A stretch of DNA of 64,000 bases from Tribonema minus (lineage: Eukaryota > Sar > Xanthophyceae > Tribonematales > Tribonemataceae): the NCBI GenBank assembly GCA_017506865.1, contig JAFCMP010000074.1, positions 186,001-250,000 of the forward strand, written 5' to 3'. Under the pieces are notes generated by a model. The model worked only from the letters and a program-made list of their open reading frames with translations, ran no database searches and was not told the origin of the DNA. Positions 12,113 through 24,800 of this stretch are shown here, in pieces (within the stretch, counting starts at the first letter, position 1; every line of letters starts with the position of its first letter). The position numbers and the translations under genes were made by a program.

Positions 12113-13830
12113 CTGCAAGACGGTTGTCGGCACGCTCGTGAGCTGCCGTGGCATGTGACGCGCAGATGGTGTACATGATGCATTTGGCAATGTTGTTGCG
12201 CCTGCTGCTGCTGATAGGAGGAAAGCGGCTGCTGACTCTGACTGCGTGTTTCCTACTGTGGCTTTCACAAGTGCCATTCTGACATTCCAGTGACGACAAC
12301 ATGGGATTGCCACTGTAGTTCATGTGCAGGACAAGGTCATTGGGCCGGCGTGACATGGTGATGGACCGGCTTGGGTCTTTGTGCTGCAGTGGTCCTGAAA
12401 GGGCATGGTTTGGATATTTCCCTTGATGGCATCAAGTTGCACAATACCTGCAAGATCCCAGGGCAATCCGAGCCTATCTGCGAACATCAGGTGCTACTTG
12501 AACAGTTGCAACCCGTTCATGACAAACTTGGACGCGCCGATGAGCCTAGCCTGCATTTTTTGTTTCTATTGCGTTGCTCAATGTACGGTGCTCAAGACTT
12601 CAGCAGCGACCTCTTTTTACTCCGGTGAACACGGCGGCAGGCAGCAAACAGCTCTTGAGCAAGATCGGTGATGTGTCGCGCGTTTTTGCCACTTTGCTCG
12701 GGTTTGGCCTCACTAGCGATCACTACCAAGTACAGAAGCGATTCTGTGCTGCATCAACGCCATACCTCAGTTGGGGGCTTCCAATTGCTGAAGCGAGCTC
12801 TTGCAGGACCAGAACCGGTAGAAGATCGATTCCCTTTGCCCCCACCTCGGTTGGGCCCCATGCTGCACCACTAGTGCTCTGCTAAGCCGTCACATCTCCC
12901 ACCGATGACAACAACGGTGAACGCTTACGCAGGGCCTCTGGGGAGAGTTGAAGTTTTTTCAGCAACCTGAAGTTGGGATATTCTCAAGAAAAGAGAGTGC
13001 ACTAGTGTGTCGTACTCGCCGATGTCTCTGAGAGCAGAAAAAACCCAGAGTGTGAGGGCATGCAACATAGGGTGGTCTTGACCGAGCAACATGAGCAAGG
13101 CGTTTTGGGGTCAAACATACATCAGTGACAGACTCAAACAAGATACCAAAGACAATGTACACTCAGTTGTGTATGTACAGCACTTGATCATTTGTCCCTG
13201 CATGCGTGCAAGTCGCACATGCGTCGTGGGCCTTGGTTCTGGGCAGAATCGAAGCGTGCTGTTGGCATGTACCTATCAGTCCACCATCAGACTGATCAGG
13301 GCTTAGCTGTAATGCTGCAGGCTTGCAAACTCAAAACTCCTCCCCTCATGCATGCTTAGCTTAACGCCCTGCCATACACATCCTCCTCTTCACGTTGTCA
13401 CTCACTCCGACGCAACGGTAACTGCATTTGACTGTGATTGCATACATAGTGAACATCACCCGTAACTTGCCATCTCCCCCCCACCCCCCACCAGCCCAGG
13501 GCCACAAGGAGAAGCTGGCACGACGACAGAGTGCTATGGCAGCCAGCGCGATCATCAAATGCAGTGGCTGAGGTATGTGCGCGTAGCCCATCTGCACAGC
13601 CACAGTCGCGAAACCGCGCACGCTCGCAATTAGAAAGCCAAAAGGCGCGCAGTGCGCCCTCAGCCATGAGTCTGCGGGGGATGCCCCTATGCAGGCGACA
13701 TTGAGGCACGCCGATGACCATCACTTCCGGCCAAGCCACGCCTAGACCGCAATCTGCACACACTCCGTCAACTCTGCAGCGCGCGCAGACGGCCAGAGCT
13801 GAACGCTGCCTTCGTAAGATGGCACGTCAC
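12113..13830. other. Intergenic or untranslated stretch between helicase start and METTL18 end
   Basis: No recognisable gene. It should contain the helicase promoter, 5' UTR and start codon (nearest the left side; an open frame upstream of 12112 has ATGs at 12356 and 12313 that cannot be confirmed) and the METTL18 3' UTR (right side). Small open frames here have no family resemblance. Confidence 0.5.
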
Positions 13831-16800
13831 CTACTCTTGAACGTCCTCCTCTTCGTCCTCGTGCATCGCCTCCGTCAGGCCCGCGCCCCCCCCTGCGGTG
13901 GCAGTTACAGCGCCCCCCCCTCCCCCCCCCCACGACACCAGCAGCACCTCGCGGATGTTGGCGACGCCCGTGTCGATGACGCACGCCGTCTCGCACGCCA
14001 TGGGCGGCGCGACGAGCTGCTTGAAGTGCGCGCAGCTGCCGCCGCAGCCAAAGTAGTAGCGCTTGGCGGCGACGAGCGCGTGGCCGCCGGGCGCTAGGAG
14101 CGTCTCGATGAGGCGGTGGATCTGCAGGGGGGGGGGTTATGGGCGATTTTCAGCGGAGCGCCAATCGAGCATTGCGGTGGGGGAAGTGATGCCATGTTGA
14201 GATTTGGGGGCTACTCGCCGCGGGCGAGGAGGGACAACTTGAAGTTGAGGTTGATGAGGTGTCCTTGCAGCAGTGCGGACAGGAGTGGCGTAATGCACGA
14301 TGATTTGGACAGTTGGCACAGAAGATCCCCAGGTGCTGAGCTGAGCGTCATCACCTGCTGAAGAAGATCGCAATACCCATAGCTTGAGAGAAGAGCGGAT
14401 TTCACTCACAGAAGCACCATAGTTGCAGCATCTGGTCCCTACCGAGCTTGCTGCGGAGGATAGTATACCAGGCTCCACAAGGGTCCGTTGCCCTCCAGTC
14501 AAACTTAGCACAAAGCTGGTGCAGCGCGCAACGCTCCGGCCAGAGAGGTGCATCACATACATACCATAACATCAAGTACTTGAAGTTCATGCTCAACTGC
14601 CAGTTCCTGTCCCGACCCCACGCGCACGCGTGCACGCGTGCCGAGCGCACTCACCTGCACAGTCGCGGTCGCCGTGTACAGCGTCTCCGCCGTGAGTATC
14701 AGGTCAAAGCGCTCCTCCCCATCGTCCGCCAGCATCTCAGGCAGCCCGCCCCAATCGCCGAAGTAGAACGCCGCGCGCCCCCCCGCATTCACCACCCCCT
14801 GCGCGCTGCCTTGCCCGGCACTCATACCCCCCCCCCTCCCCCCGCTGGTGTCGATGCTGAGCGACGAGGGGAGCGCCTCGGGGCAGTTGGCGCGCACGTT
14901 GGGTATGGTGGCGTGCTCCAGGACCTCGCGGTTGTAGTCGGTAAAGACGACGTGCGCGCCTGCGGCGGCGACGCGGCGCGCGCACATGCGGCGAGCTGAG
15001 CACTGCTGCACGCAATGATAATGCGTTTCGAGCGCCAAGCAACGGGTAGCCAGGCGTCGCATTGAACCAGGCGTTTGCATTTGTATTTCAACAACTTCAA
15101 GTGCTGGTATATTGAAGAATGAAGGAGTGGCGACGACGTGCGCGCCTGCGGCGGCGCACACGCAGTGAGCTGAGCACTGCTGCACGAGCAAGCTACAGGA
15201 GCCTGAGTGTACAGACAGCCAGCGAGCCTGCCGTTTGCTGTTGCTACGGGAGCCTGAGTGCAAAGACATGCTGCACGTGCTGACAATGAGTTTTGAGCGC
15301 CAGGCGACCAGTGACCGGGCTTTCGCATTCGGACATGAAAACTTAAAGTGCTGGTATACTGAAGAATGAAGGAGTGAAGACGACGTGCGCGCCTGCACGA
15401 CGCGCGGCGGCGGCGCGCGACGCAGCGAGCTGAGCGCTGCTGCACGAGGTAGCGAGCCTGCTGTTGCTGTTCCTACGGGAGTCCGAGTGTACAGAGAGCA
15501 AGCGAGCCTCCTGTTGCTGTTGCTACAGAAGCCTCAGTGTACAGACGTGCTGCACGCGATGAACATTGTTTTTCCAAGTGGCAAGCAACCAGTGACCGGG
15601 CTTTTGCGACTGTACGTCAAAAACTTCAAGCGATGGTACATTGAAGAATGAAGGAGTATGTAGAACGAGTCACCATAATAGTATGATAGTACAGTAGAAT
15701 GTACCAGTTGTGCTCTTTTGACACAACACTCGACAACAGCTGAAGCAGTTTCACCAATTGAAAGAGCAGACGCATGCACAGACGTTTGTGCATGAGTCAA
15801 ATGTGCCAATTCTCAGAGGCCAGGGTGCTGGTATCTGAATTATCATCTGCATACGCCTTCCATGTGTAACTGCGCATGCTCTTACCTTGTCGCAGGGCAT
15901 ATACGCCTGGCAGACCGTGCCCACATCCCAGCTGCAACTCACGAACAGTCATGGATGAGGGCACAAATGAGTGCAACCAAGACATTCTCCTCTAAGCTGA
16001 GCTCAAATATAAATATCCAGTCGCAAAAATGTGACCAGTTGCGACCACACCGCACAAGCGCCAGCTGCCCGCAAGAAGCAGGAGCAAAGAGCCATTCTAC
16101 ACCAATTTGCTAGTCTGCAAACATAAGGCCAATGCGGTTAACCTGATATCAATCACAGCTGCCTAGGCGAACAAGTGGGCGAATCAGGTAATGAGCCAAC
16201 AGCGCACAACAGCACCACGCTGAACATGACAGCATATGTGTAGCGCATGCCATGTTTCTTGCGCCTAGCGGTTTCCGCATATAAATGCTGCATGGGGGTC
16301 AAGCTTACATAGACTGCGGCAAAAGCAAAGTTGTCATACATCAACCAGGGCTAGCGTCTAAACTAAACTCTTGCGCCAAACACGTTGCGCCAGTGTGTTG
16401 CGCCAGTTGCGCCAGCTGCCCCGGCAAGTGACTCGTGGCGCAACTGGCGATACTCGCACGTTTACTCACGAGTATTACTCATTACTCGCGAGCTTGCTCG
16501 CGAGTTTACTCGCGAGTCTTGCCTAGGGTTAGTGTTTTAACTAGGGTTAGCCATGCCCGTAACCCTAACCCTAGTCCTTATGTAAGCTGTATGGGCCTTA
16601 ATAGTGACTGTAGAAGCACTAGAAGCCTTAAGAGAGTTGCGCCAGTTGCGCCATGGCTAAACTAGTTTAGCCGGGGCTCAAAACCCAAAGTCAGTTGCGC
16701 CAAGGCCGTCTGAGTTTAGACGCTGGCCCTGACATCAACTCATGCTGATCGACTTCACAAAGTAATGTGTGACATCCCCATAGGACGTACGTACCTCTAT

Positions 16801-18599
16801 CACACGCTTTCCAGCCATTTTCTCAGGTCCGTATACCTCCGGCCTGTCCAGCATGTACTCAATCAAGTCCACGCTGCACTCCCAGACCTGCAACGAGTCC
16901 AGGCAAGCAGACCAGCGCATTGGCAGTGTGCAGGGACTATGTAAACGCGGTCAATATCAGAGGCAAGCGCGCATGTCGCAGAGAAAAGATGAGAGGTCTG
17001 CCCCAGTTCCTGCTGGCAGTCACATAACTCTGATGACCATGCGTAACAGCTTCAGCGACACAGTCATTGAGTGAGATTGTTGGGGCGATGATGTATGGAG
17101 TGGCACACGTATTTGCGCATTGAAATCAGCTGAGAACATCTGCATTCGGACGTTACCACCCCTGGTGACCGGCGACCTGCCCTCACCACTTCTCAGCACG
17201 TTGTAAGTCGGTACACAGACACGCATGAAACAACAGCTGCCACGAACGTGAGCACGTGAGCAGCAGCCTGCTAAACTGCAGTGCTCACCTTGAGCCCCCC
17301 TTCGTACACCCCAGGCACCAAGTCCGTCTCCTCGTCCACCACCGCAGCTGCACAGAGACAGGCACGGGGCGGCCATTGCGCATCAGCACTGACGCAGCAT
17401 TGACGAAGCATGCTGTGCAAGGTGCTGGGGTGGCGCTTGCCCAATGAGCAGGTCTGACAGCGGCAAGTTGTGTATTAATAAGTATATTCCCTGCATACAA
17501 TGGTGGCTGATGATATCGATCGAGCGCCCCTGATGGCGCGGTAAGCGTGATGGACCATGCAAAAAGTGCAATCAGCATGTTCTGTCCAAAGGTGATGCAA
17601 AATGATGCCCACCCCTGCGTACAACGTGAGCTTAGTGCATCCAGAGCTGATGCAAACGATACCCACTCCTGCTGTACACAAGGCAAGCTAAGTGCATTCA
17701 CCTTCTGGCGGCGGTACCGCTCGCAGCAGCATGGTGGTCTTGGGCGGCTTGGAGCCCGTAACAATGGCCGCCTGCTCCATCGCCGGCGTCGGCAGGTTGG
17801 CCGTGCTGACGAGGTGCAGGCGCTCCGTGCGCACAGACCTGCGGCAGCAGGGGAATGGAGAAGATTGTGATGAGGTGGTGACGTGCCAACTGTGAACAAT
17901 GTTCAACATGCAGTAAAGCAACAGGTTGAGCAATTACTCAACGGTTGGTGGGCACTGCTCCCTGCACCCAGTCTGGCCATGAAGCATGCAGTTGCGCTGC
18001 TGTCAGTGAGTAGTTACAAGCGCTGCGCATGCCGGTGCTGCTGGACATTGACGTGTCACTTATGCTGACCAATGCTGCAATTTGCCTGACTGTGATGCTG
18101 CCTTTCCAAGCATAAGCACGAGGTCTACGAATCACATCAACTCTTGTACAGCTTGAGAATGCACAACATACACATCAGTTGTCACTGGCAGTAACTGCTG
18201 CGCTCACCTGACCCGCTTCAGTGTTTTCGACGCAAATTCGTCCATCACCACATCCTCATGCTGCGCCACAGTGTTGGCTGGGGCAAATGCCTCTGGTGCC
18301 GATGCCGCTGCACGAGCAGACGCCTGCGGCACGGCAACTGATGCCACTGAGCTGCGCTGCGCCACCGGCACAGCTGGCGATTTATCAAGAGGTGCTGCCG
18401 CAGCGGCGGCAGAAGAGGGTGCTGGCACGGTAGAAGGAGCTGGCGACGCTGCGGCAGCCGGACCAGTAGACTTTGCGGGTACAGCGGAGGTTTTTGGTGC
18501 TGCTGCTGCAGTCGAAGGTGCTGCGGCAGACTCCTTATTCTCATCAATGCTGGGGAATGTAAAATTAAACCAGAAGCTACTGCTGCCAAACAGGGACAT
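13831..18599 (-). CDS. METTL18: METTL18/HPM1-type protein-histidine N-methyltransferase
   Basis: SAM-dependent methyltransferase of the METTL18 (yeast Hpm1) family, known to methylate a histidine in ribosomal protein uL3/Rpl3. Exons: 18599-18208, 17838-17702, 17347-17289, 16887-16795, 15931-15886, 14959-14655, 14121-13831; total 1323 bp, 440 aa, phases all consistent. The start is at 18599 (MSLFGSS, then FWFNFTFPSIDE), matching the FNF start of the family. An Ala/Pro-rich low-complexity linker follows. Then LVPGVYEGGLK and VWECSVDLIEYM, SAM motif I VIELGCGHGLPG (about 226-237), VVFTDYNREVLEHATIPNV, the FDLILTAETLY motif, and the C-terminal KRYYFGCGG motif (about 364-372). The protein ends in a Gly run and an acidic tail. 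The gene is divergent from the F-box gene, and its introns hold a hAT MITE and a tandem duplication. Methyltransferase family membership is secure; the rRNA-protein substrate is inferred. Confidence 0.95.
14945..15660. repeat. Three-copy tandem duplication at the METTL18 exon 6 acceptor
   Basis: Three units (about 14945-15127, 15128-15376, 15377-15657) share a GACGACGTGCGCGCCTGC block, the GCGAGCTGAGC(A/G)CTGCTGCA block, an (A/C)AGTGACCGGG block in the two outer units, and a CTTCAAGTGCTGG plus GAAGAATGAAGGAGT tail. The first block, read on the minus strand, is the real acceptor and the start of exon 6 (14959-14655), so the intronic copies repeat a splice site and about 14 exon bases. Confidence 0.85.
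16346..16731. mobile_element. hAT-type MITE with 8-bp target duplication
   Basis: The ends are CAGGGCTAGCGTCTAAACT and, reverse complemented, CAGGGCCAGCGTCTAAACT. They are flanked on both sides by ACATCAAC (16338-16345 and 16732-16739), an 8-bp target duplication. CAGGG ends with 8-bp duplications are the signature of hAT transposons. The 386-bp interior has no transposase. It consists of TTGCGCCA repeats, CTCGCGAGT palindromes and telomere-like TAGGGTTAG/CTAACCCTA pieces. It sits in METTL18 intron 4. Confidence 0.93.
16524..16575. repeat. Telomere-like repeats in opposed orientation inside the hAT MITE
   Basis: Two CTAGGGTTAG blocks are followed by one AACCCTAACCCTAG block within 52 bp. This gives an inverted arrangement of TTAGGG-type units near the centre of the MITE. 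Confidence 0.8.
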
Positions 18600-18842
18600 G
18601 CTCCCTTGTGCTCGCTGCGCAGTCAGCGGTTCAGTCGAGTTGAGTCGAACTTTGCAGCATCCCCGCCCCGCCCGCTGCTATCCCCTCATTGACCAACCTT
18701 GAGGTCGCAGCAGGTATTTGCTGCTTTACGATCGCCTGTCCTCGCCTGTCAGGTCGCGCACAACACACTGCACGATATGAACTTCAACTCATTATGCGGC
18801 ACCAGAAAAAAAAAAGAAAAAGGCGAAGGGAGACAGCAGCAG
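18600..18842. promoter_or_regulatory. Presumed bidirectional promoter between METTL18 and the F-box gene
   Basis: METTL18 starts leftward at 18599 and the F-box gene is read rightward from about 18843 (in-frame ATGs also exist further upstream, at 18777 and 18699). No more than about 240 bp separates the two coding regions, so promoters and both 5' UTRs must share this interval. No clear TATA box is seen. The inference is positional. Confidence 0.5.
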
Positions 18843-21800
18843 ATGGAAGCGACAGCAATGACGATGGGAGCGCTTGCCAAGCTCAGCAACCTCGAGCTGC
18901 AGCATATGTTCAGGTGAGCCCAAGTTACCCAACGATCACTGACTTGAAGTTGAAAATGCTACGGTGTGGCATGTTTCGCAGATGCCCGTGTTGGTCAAAA
19001 GCAGCAGACTTTTTTGACTCTAACAAAAGTGCACGATCACTTTACCCGCCCCGCTCGGCTGCGTTCTGGATTGGCACCGCAACTCGACAGGATCTTTCTG
19101 GATCGCTCATCTTGGTGCTGCCATGCATGTCCGTGCTCAGGTTCATGGAACCGGAGTCGCTACTACAGGTGATGTGTGCCAGCAATGGGCTCAAGAATGC
19201 GGTAGGCAAGGAAGATGTGTGGGAGGTCCTGTGCGAGCGCAGCTGGGGATTCACAGAACCAGTTGGGTGAGTTCCGTTTGCGTGAACGAAGCGTTAAGTG
19301 CATACCATCATTGTGTGCATGCTTCATGTATGCCATACTTGAATGATTGCGATGACCCTGTTGCGGCATTTCACTGCTCTCAAAATGGTGGAGACCTTAG
19401 GAAGTTGCCCGGCAGCAAACTGGCGCGTGCCTAGCTGACAGAGCAACCGAGCAAAGACACCGTATGCACACATCGACCGCTGCGCACCCCGCGTTCGTCT
19501 TTCATGTGAGGGCTGTTTTTGCAAAACAACAGCTGTGCAACCCTGTCTGACCTAGCATGATGTTGCTGCCGACATGTACAGCGCGGCAGCGCAAGGTTTG
19601 CCAAGCATCACAATGGTATCGCCAGTCAAAAGATGCCCCTGCTGCAGATGACGCTGTGCAGGGCCGTGGTATTACTGGTCACCTTATGAATCCCGCACCC
19701 ACAACATGGATGTTTTACTACTCAAACTGTCCGCTGCTTCAGGACTTCAATCCAGCTTGAGTGCTGACACTTGACACCTGCCCATTCCTCATGTGGACTT
19801 GCACTTTGACGAAAACACCCACTACGGCGCAACTGGAGCAGACCAGCTGTGCAGCTCTCTCACCATGACAGCTACATGTACATTGTCAACATTTACAGTC
19901 GGCTGCGTTGCAGCGTGTCTGAGGAACGGCCTTGCCAGAGGGCGCACCATACTGTGCCAGCCACACAGCCTCTGATCAGTACTCATCGAGCCTTTGCCAG
20001 AATGCACAGCATGTGGCCGAGTTGTTGCTATCTGTCACACTGTGTGGCATGCTCACCTTTTAGTGCATGGTGCTGGGCACTGCGGTACAATACAAGCATG
20101 TTGTACTTTGCTTTATGCATAACACAGCGCTGCTGGTGCTCAAAAGCCAATTGCGCCCTTCCTGTGTCATGATCACATCAGACCCACACACAAACTCTGC
20201 GATTCACTTGGATCACTTTCACAGTGTCCCTCATACTAGAACACGCCCGCTCCTGTCCTGGTTCATTACCTTCCTTGCAGGCCAGACAAAGCTACACGGA
20301 CCTCCTCGCTGCCAGCAGCATGGGCACTTTGGGCGCGCACTTTTGCTGGCTATGACAGTAAGTGCCACTACAGATAACTCGCTGCCGCTGCTATGCTTTG
20401 ATGATGCTCATGCCCATTGCTGTGCATACACGGTATTGCTGAAGGGTCAACATATCCACTGAGAACATGCATTCATTCACTAGTGTTACTGCCTGGTGCT
20501 GGCTAATTTCCGTTACCTTATTGGCACTTGCTGATGTGATCCTTGCTCACATGCAGTTGGTACCGGCCAGTTTCCATTACCGTATTGGCACTTGCCCATG
20601 TGATCCTTGGTCACATGCCATGTTCGGGTTCAGTTGCATTCTATTGATGCCTCAGCCACCTAAAGCAATGTAGCCGGCATTGCTGTCCACCGCAGCCGGT
20701 GCTTGCGTCTCTGTGTGCCAACCGCCAGTAGGCTGACGCGCGTTTTGTCTGTCATTAATTGTCGATGGCGCGCAGAGGCCGTGGTGAGACGCGTGTTTCT
20801 GTGGTGGCGCGGCATGGAGCGCTGGCTCGAGACGAACGCACCTGAGGTAAATAGGGCCTATGTATACATATATGAAACACGAATCAAAAGATCGTTGAGC
20901 TCTAGGAGATAAGGGATGGTTAGCCGCGAGTGCCTTCCACCAATAACCGTGATCGCCGTATATATGCACATGGGAATATGTAGGCATGCAGCGTGATGGA
21001 TGCTTTGCGATATGACGCCGTGACTAGCGGCAGGCAGCAGCGCATCATGTGCACTGCGACATGCCACCAGAAGCCTCAAACGTTACATACATTGTTGATC
21101 ATTGGGGGCTCTGGTACCGCTCGCATCTGGGAGTCACCTTGTGTGGGGGCCGCATGTATGAGCTTGCGTACACATGATAGCATTTGGTAGCTCAGACAAT
21201 GCTTTGATGTGTGACGTACAACGCACCGTCGTGAACAGCAGAGGCAGCAGAGCGGCTGACACGCTATGAAAATGTAGGGAGCCATCGCTTTGCAACCAAC
21301 AATGCATCAGCATCCGGAGCAGCGCGAATTTCACCGGGATCTGGAAATTGCTTTAGGAATCTGCTGGCCTCTTCACAGTGGCCTTCTGTGCAGGAATCTT
21401 CTCGGCGCACAGAGGCTACGCCGTGTGCTTTGCTCAGTGCAGTGGTGTTATTTATGGAGATTTAGGGAAGGTTTTTGCTGCAAGGTGCGCCACTTCGGCA
21501 GAGTTCTCCAGTTGTGATTGTGGTTGTTGACACCTCTTTGGCCCAACGAGCTGACATAAACCGCCTTTGATGTTGCATTCGTTGCGTACGCTCGGTGTGA
21601 GAGCAGATACTGACAAGGCTAGCCCCTGTTGCGCTTGTTGCATTCGCTCGGTGTGAGAGCAGATTCTAACAAGGCTAGCTCCTGCGTTCGTTGCATACGC
21701 TCGGTGTGAGAGCAGATTCTAACAATGCTATTTCTCACAAGAGCAAATTCTCACAAGGCTAGCCCCTGTTGCGCTTGTTGCATACGCTCGGTGTGAGAGC

Positions 21801-24800
21801 AGATCCTCACAAGGCTAGCCCCTGGCGCCAGCGAGAAGCTGATTGTGGAGTGTGAGACCAAGCTGGGATTTGCCTTACCCGCGGTCCTGCGCGCAGTGTA
21901 CAGGTAGTACATACATACATACCGTATGTGCATACACTCATTGCATGTCCATCTCATCATGCGTGTGCAGTACGTACATACTTCACAAAGTCAGATGTGC
22001 ATGTACACACATGCACACGCGCATGCGTACAGATACGCATACCAACTAGACACATCGCCATGCACGAACACACTTGTATCATGCTTATTCCTTGCAGCGC
22101 TTTGGCAAATCAGGGCTGCATGTCGCATGCCTCAGATTGTTCTCACTGACGTAACGTAAGCACGCCCCACCACCGCCCAGGCGTACAGGTTGGCAGGTAG
22201 CGTGAGGTGCGCAAGCCAGATGGTCATCACGTCATCTGCTGAGCCTGGCTTGCACTTTGAAGATGTGCCTGCAATGTTGACGCATGAGTGTTTGTTGTAA
22301 ACAGGCCTTCTGCAGTCGTCTGCACCGCACACTACATCCACTCCAGTTTGCGACGCGATGTGCCTTGCAGCTTGAATCCGTGTTGACTTGGACCTTTGCG
22401 GTGACAACAGCTTGGTTTTGGCGCACGCCTTTGACGTGGAGCAAGCCTGATGTTTGTCAAAGCATGCATCCGGTAATGCCTAATACATCAAGTAATACCA
22501 GTCGCATGCGGCGGCCAGCATTGATTAAAGTCCACAGTGGAGCGCAGGTCTATCTGTGTGGATTTTGGCAGCCGCCAAGCTCGTGGTGCGCAGCATAATA
22601 TGTAGAGGTGTAGCCGGTAGTATTTGTCGCCTGCTGCTGTCGAAACATAACCATACATACCTATAACCTTGAAGTATTGAGCTTTGCTGGTGTTGACCAT
22701 TTGCGTGCACATCACGGGTGTGTCAAATTGCGAAATAATCACCAACGCTTCTCGGTCCTGCGCAGGTTTCACAATGGACAGAACCTCGGCACCAGAAGCA
22801 GCATGAGGGAAATAAGTGTTTTTGAGTATGCCCATGAGCACGAGGGGCTGTTTGGGGGGTACAGGTCAGTGCTCAGAGGCGCTAGTGCCGCTCATTTGAA
22901 GTATTTACCTCAAGTTGGTCCAGCGTGAGGCTGTGTGTGTGATGCCCTAGTCTAGGGGTCAGTAGGAGTTAAGCAGCGACGACAACAGAGACTGCAAGCG
23001 CAGCTGCATGACAAAGTCGTCTCATCAGTGGAGCAGGCTTACAGGCAGCTTGGTGTGTCAAAGCTGCTTGAAGCAACACTTCCTGCGCTGCAGCACTGAC
23101 AATACGTCGATCAGCATGCACAGACTGTGCTGTCAATAAGTACAGCATACGAATGTATGTTTACACACAAGTGTGTGTAAACATGTATACTGAGAAGTAT
23201 GTACATATCTCCTTGATCAGATGTCTGCAGGCTGCAGTTTCTTTAAAGCTGAAGGGGTTGCGCATTCCTTATCTGCCTGCCTAGTGTCACATGTTTATTT
23301 AAGAGTGCTTCGAGTCGCGCTCGCGTCCCATTCGTGGCAGGTACTCAAAAAACCATACTCCAATGTGCACATCGCGTCAACATCACGTAATCCGGTGCAA
23401 CGACTCGAGTTCTTAGTAGCTCACACATTGTGCCAGCTTTAAGGGTTGAGCAGTGGTGGAGATATCAAGGACCCGCAGCCACTTGTGCGCGTCTTTTGTC
23501 CTAGGTAACCCTCGTGCAACACGTGCAGATCCTTTTTTTACAGCAGCCGTCTCATAGCTACCCTCTGCGCTCCCTGCTGTGCTCTCGCCCCCCCAGCTTC
23601 TACACGTATTACTACTGCACGACGCTGCTTTCAGTGGAGGAGGCCACATTCATCACTGCCCGCAAACCTCTGGTCAGTGACGCCGAGTACGCCTCTCTGA
23701 GCATGCAAGTGACTGAAGTTAGCCCTCAGCACATCAAGTTTAGTACCTGACTGATGGATGCAGCAAAGCTGTATATACTTCGAAGTATAGAAACATGCTC
23801 CTGGGTGCGTGCCTGGTAAGCACGCCCTGCTGCTGATTTTTTAGCTGCGGCCTCTGAGGCTCTGAGCCTTGCGTCTCCTCTGGACCGTCCCTTTTATGGC
23901 AACACGCGAAGCCCATGCTACTGCGAGAGCAGTGCTACAGCACACAAGCCCACCACAGTGCCGCGTGCGCTGGTTGCTGATACTCCAACGCATAACGTAG
24001 CATCACCCGCAACCATTCGTCGCGCGCATTGCTCGTGCAGGCACTCGGCGAGCGCCGTTTCCAGTTTGGCGCCAACACGCTGCCCATGATGAACAAGGCG
24101 CTGTTCGCTCACGACAGCGCTGCCGGCGGCGAAATTACCCTAGAGTGCCCCCAGTTCGAGGAGAGCATGCGGTTTGTGCCGCTGGCGTGCCTGCCAGGTG
24201 AGGACTCAGCGCTTTAATGGCTTGAGCGTATTGTTGTGAGCCGGCATAGCTGTGCAGCTTGGAGTTAATATGTCCTTCTGCATGCTGCCGCGGGAGGCCG
24301 CAGCGCAAGCACGGTTGTATGGACACCTCGCCTCCGACATGCGTTCCAGGTGCATGTGTTGCTGTGGTTGTCCCTGTAGAGGTGATGGGTACCCGTACCT
24401 GCCACGCAGGCGCAATCGTGCGTCTATCTTGTTTCTGAAAGATTGATATTGAAGATGCAACCCCCCCCCCCCCCCCCCCCTTCCTCCCCCCACACACACT
24501 GCATTCGAGATCAGCATTATGCGAACTACAGTGTCCGCTGTGGGGTACACCGTGGCTGTCTCCTGCCATGTCGCATGCACCTTGATGCCTGCCGCATGTT
24601 AGATTCATGTGCGGTCAGTACCTGCACCGCCTTTGGGCATATGCAGGCGGTGTGCCGGCACGCTCAAAGGAGCACAAAAATGCTTACGTGAATCAGATCA
24701 CATTGTTCACCAGCGACATTCATGCTTGGTTTCAAGCTCTGACGCTAGATCCTACTCCTGTGTGCCATGCTGCAGGCAGTCTGATGGCATGGCTGGAAGA

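Noticed and set aside
12371-12885. Several plus-strand frames of 68-103 aa upstream of the helicase
   Set aside because: No family motif, no supporting splice sites, overlapping one another in different frames.
14553-15398. 281-aa minus-strand open frame
   Set aside because: It runs through METTL18 exon 6 into the tandemly duplicated intron; only 14959-14655 fits the family and the exon phases.
24459-24495. Possible sequencing or assembly gap at the C homopolymer
   Set aside because: A run of 20 C is compatible with real sequence and falls in an intron, so it does not affect any gene model.
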